Assembly (NCBI GenBank): GCA_003486385.1 | Contig: DNFT01000071.1 | Span: forward strand, 208 to 8,468 | Reading direction: 5' to 3' | Length of the DNA stretch: 8,261 bases | From: Eubacterium sp. | GTDB taxonomy: Bacteria > Bacillota > Clostridia > Lachnospirales > Lachnospiraceae | Part shown: piece by piece, positions 6,070-8,261 of the stretch | Layout of the letters: each line of letters opens with the position of its first letter | Position numbering within the stretch: position 1 is the first letter of the stretch | Notes under the pieces: generated by a model | The model's database searches: none | What the model was told of the DNA's origin: nothing | Seen by the model: only the letters and a program-made list of their open reading frames with translations | Program-made: the position numbers and the translations under genes

Positions 6070-7110
6070 TTATTCTTCAAGCTCAGGCAGATGATCCCTG
6101 ATATATTTCGCACGGAGTACGTCCACCTCCTCAACGGACATCGCTTTTTCCTTGCCATTGTTGTATTGCAAGGTTCTTGGCTGGATGGCAAGCATCATTG
6201 AGTAGGTCGAAAAATCTTCTGCGTCTTTGAACTTAATCGTACCCAGACACAGTCCAAGACGTATCTCCGACAGGAGAACCATAGCATTCTTAAGGTTAAG
6301 GCATCTTGAATATTTCAGAACGCCATAGGACTTATATGCTTCATCCTCAGCCCTTATCTTTCCTGATTCAAGGTAATCTTTACGGAGTGCGCGCTCCTGA
6401 CGCATAATCTGCTGAACAACCGAATCTAGGTTATGAATGATATCCTCCTCCGACTGTCCAAGGGTTCTCTGGTTGGAAAACTGATAGATATCTCCCATTC
6501 CGTTCATGCCCTCGCCGAAGCATGCCGACATTCTCACTCCGAAGCGCCCAAGCTCATTTGCAAGGAGCTGCAGCTTCTTGGTGTTGGCAAGCACCGGAAG
6601 ATGGAGCCTGTACGCGGCTCTCATTCCTGTTCCCACATTCGTAGGGTAGGTGGTGTGATACCCGTATTTTTCACTGAAGGCATAGTTAAAATGCTCCTCC
6701 AAAAAATCATCGTACATATCAGCCGACTTAAGACACGCTTCCATGTCCATGCCAGATATCATCGCCTGTATTCGTATATGGTCCTCACTGTTGACCATTA
6801 TTGACAGTCCTCCGTCATGTGAAAGAGCCGCGGCTCCGTCCTTGCGCCCTGCCATATATCTGTTTATCTCCTGCTGTTCATACAAAAGCTGTCTCTGATT
6901 GTCTCCTATTCCGTTCATGCGCTTCAGCTCAAAGCCATCTGCGTACTCGCTGTCGCTTATGCACTCAAAGACCCTGTCGACAAGATTCTTTCCCTCGTCG
7001 GCACTTATCTTGGTGGAAAACGGATATTCGGTGGTGTTTCGCGCAAGTCTTATGCGGCTTGAAAGCACTACATCGGAGTCTTTTCCCTTTTTTTCATACC
7101 ATTTAAGCAT
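6070..7110 (-). CDS. mcsB: McsB-type protein-arginine kinase homologue with altered key residues
   Basis: McsB phosphorylates arginines on damaged proteins, marking them for ClpCP. The 346 residues (363 in B. subtilis) show the phosphagen-kinase catalytic fold: LSSRIRLARN (16-25), VNSEDHIRIQ (106-115), PTNVGTGMRA (156-165), GEG (199-201), SNQRTLG (212-218), SYGVL (261-265). Compared with the B. subtilis protein as I remember it, R29/R31, R86, E121, R125, R176 and E212 have counterparts at R19/R21, R73, E109, R113, R164 and E200. Cys167, Arg207 and Arg337 do not: they align with Tyr155, Ser195 and Val329. Kinase activity may therefore be weakened, altered or differently regulated. Start: ATG at 7110, which overlaps the mcsA stop by 8 bases and follows GAGGGGG. 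TTG at 7128 and ATG at 7116 are less well spaced. Confidence 0.9.
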   Translation of the reverse strand: MLKWYEKKGKDSDVVLSSRIRLARNTTEYPFSTKISADEGKNLVDRVFECISDSEYADGFELKRMNGIGDNQRQLLYEQQEINRYMAGRKDGAAALSHDGGLSIMVNSEDHIRIQAMISGMDMEACLKSADMYDDFLEEHFNYAFSEKYGYHTTYPTNVGTGMRAAYRLHLPVLANTKKLQLLANELGRFGVRMSACFGEGMNGMGDIYQFSNQRTLGQSEEDIIHNLDSVVQQIMRQERALRKDYLESGKIRAEDEAYKSYGVLKYSRCLNLKNAMVLLSEIRLGLCLGTIKFKDAEDFSTYSMMLAIQPRTLQYNNGKEKAMSVEEVDVLRAKYIRDHLPELEE

Positions 7111-7741
7111 TGTCATCCGCCCCCTCAATCCGGCTTCTCAAGTCCTTTATATAGTCGCGGAGCCTTGCCGCCTCCTCGAAATCCTCCTCAAGTACTGCCT
7201 GCTTAAGTCTCTTGTCCATGACATCTATCTCATGTGAAAGCGATGCCCTCGTAGGCTTCTTCTCCGCCCTTGCGCCGTCGTTTCCTGCTGCTATTGTTAC
7301 TTCTGCGTTCATTCCGCTGTCATTTTCACTTACCTGTGCATTCATGCTCCTCATGGACTTCATAAGCCTGTATGGCTTCTTTCCCTGGTGATTAACACTC
7401 CCCTGCAGCTTCTTGATACTGTCGTCAAGGAGCGGACCGAATACATTATAACACTCAGCACACCCAAAAGCACTGTTCTTTATAAACTCGCCATAGCTTA
7501 GGTGACAGCCCGGGCACACAACATGTGTCTTAGGGTCATCCTGCCCGCCTCCTACCGGCATTCCGAGAAGTCCCGACAAAAGCTGCCCCAGCCTTCCGTC
7601 GCCATCAAGCAGATTGGTGTAATAGCTTATATCAGTCTTAGCCGCACATTCACTGCAAAGATGATGCTCCGTCTTATTCCCGTTAACAACCTCCGAATAG
7701 TGGAAGGTCGCCTCATTTTCTCCACAAATCTCACATAACAT
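7103..7741 (-). CDS. mcsA: McsA, zinc-finger partner of McsB
   Basis: McsA binds and activates McsB and is a zinc-dependent adaptor in the Clp stress pathway. The 212-residue protein has four CxxC pairs (C3/C6, C29/C32, C76/C79, C94/C97), as expected for two zinc sites. It ends in a UVR-type helical motif (about 168-204, HEIDVMDKRLKQAVLEEDFE and following) shared with UvrB and UvrC. It is somewhat longer than Bacillus McsA (about 185). The extra length is a low-complexity linker at about 125-165 that contains a near repeat, MNAQV and MNAEV. The start at 7741 follows GGGGAGGA, which lies inside the end of the upstream regulator gene. Tight spacing on both sides indicates co-transcription and probable translational coupling with mcsB. 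Confidence 0.93.
   Translation of the reverse strand: MLCEICGENEATFHYSEVVNGNKTEHHLCSECAAKTDISYYTNLLDGDGRLGQLLSGLLGMPVGGGQDDPKTHVVCPGCHLSYGEFIKNSAFGCAECYNVFGPLLDDSIKKLQGSVNHQGKKPYRLMKSMRSMNAQVSENDSGMNAEVTIAAGNDGARAEKKPTRASLSHEIDVMDKRLKQAVLEEDFEEAARLRDYIKDLRSRIEGADDNA
7120..7126 (-). promoter_or_regulatory. mcsB ribosome binding site (decides start)
   Basis: GAGGGGG on the minus strand within the last codons of mcsA, 9 bases before the ATG at 7110. The ATG at 7116 is only 3 bases away and the TTG at 7128 overlaps the site, so 7110 is preferred. Confidence 0.7.
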
Positions 7742-7745
7742 TCGA

Positions 7746-8123
7746 TTAGTCCTCCCCTATATATTCACTTATTATCTCATCAACCAGAGCATGTATCTCC
7801 TCCGGTGTGAGATTCTTACATAATGCCTTGGCAACTATAACACGCATATCATCGGAGAGCTCCTGCATGGCGCGTATCTTGTCTACATCCACTGCAATCA
7901 CCGCGCCTCTTCTGCGGTCAAGCTTTATAAAGCCCTCCTCGCGAAGCACTGAGTATGCCTTGTTGACCGTATGCATGTTTACACCCACAACATCGGCAAG
8001 CTGCCTCACCGACGGCAGAATATCGCCCTCATGCATCTCATCCATGGCAATACAGGTGATTATCTGATTACATAGCTGCACATATATAGCCTCATCACTG
8101 TTAAAATCAATCGTAAATACCAT
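7746..8123 (-). CDS. GntR-family (YtrA-type) transcriptional regulator heading the clp operon
   Basis: The 125-residue protein carries an N-terminal winged helix-turn-helix. Residues 10-20 (DEAIYVQLCNQ) are the usual lead-in; 36-75 (LPSVRQLADVVGVNMHTVNK, then the wing LDRRRGAVIAV) are the DNA-binding core. A short helical tail (80-125) fits the YtrA subfamily, which has only a dimerisation segment and no large ligand domain. YtrA-type proteins usually control ABC transporter operons. Here the gene sits 4 bases before mcsA, in the slot where Bacillus has ctsR, and it is unrelated to CtsR by motif. It follows GGAGGA and a promoter with a symmetrical repeat, so autoregulation and control of mcsA-mcsB-clpC are likely but inferred. 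Confidence 0.93.
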   Translation of the reverse strand: MVFTIDFNSDEAIYVQLCNQIITCIAMDEMHEGDILPSVRQLADVVGVNMHTVNKAYSVLREEGFIKLDRRRGAVIAVDVDKIRAMQELSDDMRVIVAKALCKNLTPEEIHALVDEIISEYIGED

Positions 8124-8148
8124 AGCTATAATTCCTCCGATACGTCAT

Positions 8149-8169
8149 TGTTATAGTATGAATATAACA
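8149..8169. promoter_or_regulatory. Inverted repeat over the operon -10 region, candidate GntR operator
   Basis: Perfect 7-base arms TGTTATA (8149-8155) and TATAACA (8163-8169) with a 7-base centre. It overlaps both candidate -10 hexamers, so a bound protein would block RNA polymerase. GntR proteins bind such short symmetrical AT-rich sites. Assignment to the regulator encoded next to it is inference. Confidence 0.6.
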
Positions 8170-8189
8170 GATATGCGGCAAAAAAACAA
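8153..8189 (-). promoter_or_regulatory. Promoter of the GntR-mcsA-mcsB-clpC operon
   Basis: Two overlapping sigma-A type matches on the minus strand: TTGCCG (8176-8181), 17 bases, TACTAT (8153-8158); and TTGTTT (8184-8189), 17 bases, TATATT (8161-8166). Either gives a 5' leader of a few tens of bases before the ATG at 8123. No CtsR-type heptad repeat and no CIRCE element is present nearby. Confidence 0.65.
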
Positions 8190-8230
8190 TTAATTTTTTA
8201 TAAACATTCATGTGGAAAAACATGCCAATT

Positions 8231-8249
8231 TTATCTATATGTGTATAAC
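8231..8249. promoter_or_regulatory. Second, degenerate copy of the operator-like site
   Basis: Read on the minus strand, GTTATA-N2-CATA-N3-ATAA matches the pattern of the repeat at 8150-8168, but one arm is degraded. It lies about 81 bp upstream (eight helical turns). The rest of 8190-8261 is AT-rich with no gene visible. Confidence 0.3.
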
Positions 8250-8261
8250 GTATTATGTTTA

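Noticed and set aside
8210..8225. CATGT-N6-ACATG inverted repeat as a second operator
   Set aside because: Only 5-base arms, unlike the TGTTATA motif, and not placed on a promoter element; easily due to chance.
8124..8261. CtsR operator or CIRCE element upstream of the clp operon
   Set aside because: Neither paired GGTCAAA heptads nor the TTAGCACTC/GAGTGCTAA pair can be found on either strand.

Overview
The window looks like a piece of a low-to-moderate GC Firmicutes chromosome, most likely a Lachnospiraceae relative in the Roseburia / Agathobacter (Eubacterium rectale) / Butyrivibrio neighbourhood. This is inferred from the style of the rRNA promoter and leader, from the gene order GntR-mcsA-mcsB-clpC-small protein-radA, and from the codon and base composition. 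It was not tested by any search. Every gene I can support lies on the minus strand, so transcription runs from high to low coordinates.

Right end to centre (8261 down to 3358): a protein-quality-control operon. A sigma-A type promoter near 8153-8189 carries a perfect inverted repeat (TGTTATA-N7-TATAACA) over its -10 region and precedes a 125-residue GntR/YtrA-type repressor. The repressor is followed by mcsA (4-base gap), mcsB (8-base overlap) and clpC. In Bacillus the first gene of this operon is the repressor ctsR; here a GntR-family protein sits in that slot, and I find no CtsR or HrcA (CIRCE) operator upstream. The McsB homologue keeps much of the phosphagen-kinase scaffold, but three functionally important positions known from Bacillus McsB are changed (Cys167 to Tyr, Arg207 to Ser, Arg337 to Val). 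The ClpC N-domain keeps both glutamates of the phospho-arginine docking sites. Between mcsB and clpC lies a 212-bp imperfect palindrome with terminal inverted repeats flanked by TA. It looks like a MITE-type non-autonomous element inserted inside the operon.

Centre (3357 down to 1387): a short beta-rich protein of unknown function with its own promoter and a hairpin next to its ribosome binding site, then radA (DNA repair and recombination ATPase). The radA leader contains a hairpin.

Left part (1386 down to 481): a stand-alone 217-residue cytoplasmic chemoreceptor signalling domain with no membrane segment and no sensor domain. It has its own promoter (an inverted repeat covers the -10) and ends in a rho-independent terminator at 481-533.

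Far left (480 down to 1): no protein gene. This is the promoter and leader region of a ribosomal RNA operon that reads off the left edge. I see two strong tandem promoters with A-rich upstream tracts (P1 at 248-276, P2 at 74-102), a weaker possible third one upstream (386-414), a leader stem-loop and a boxA-like antitermination motif. The 16S gene itself should begin just beyond base 1.
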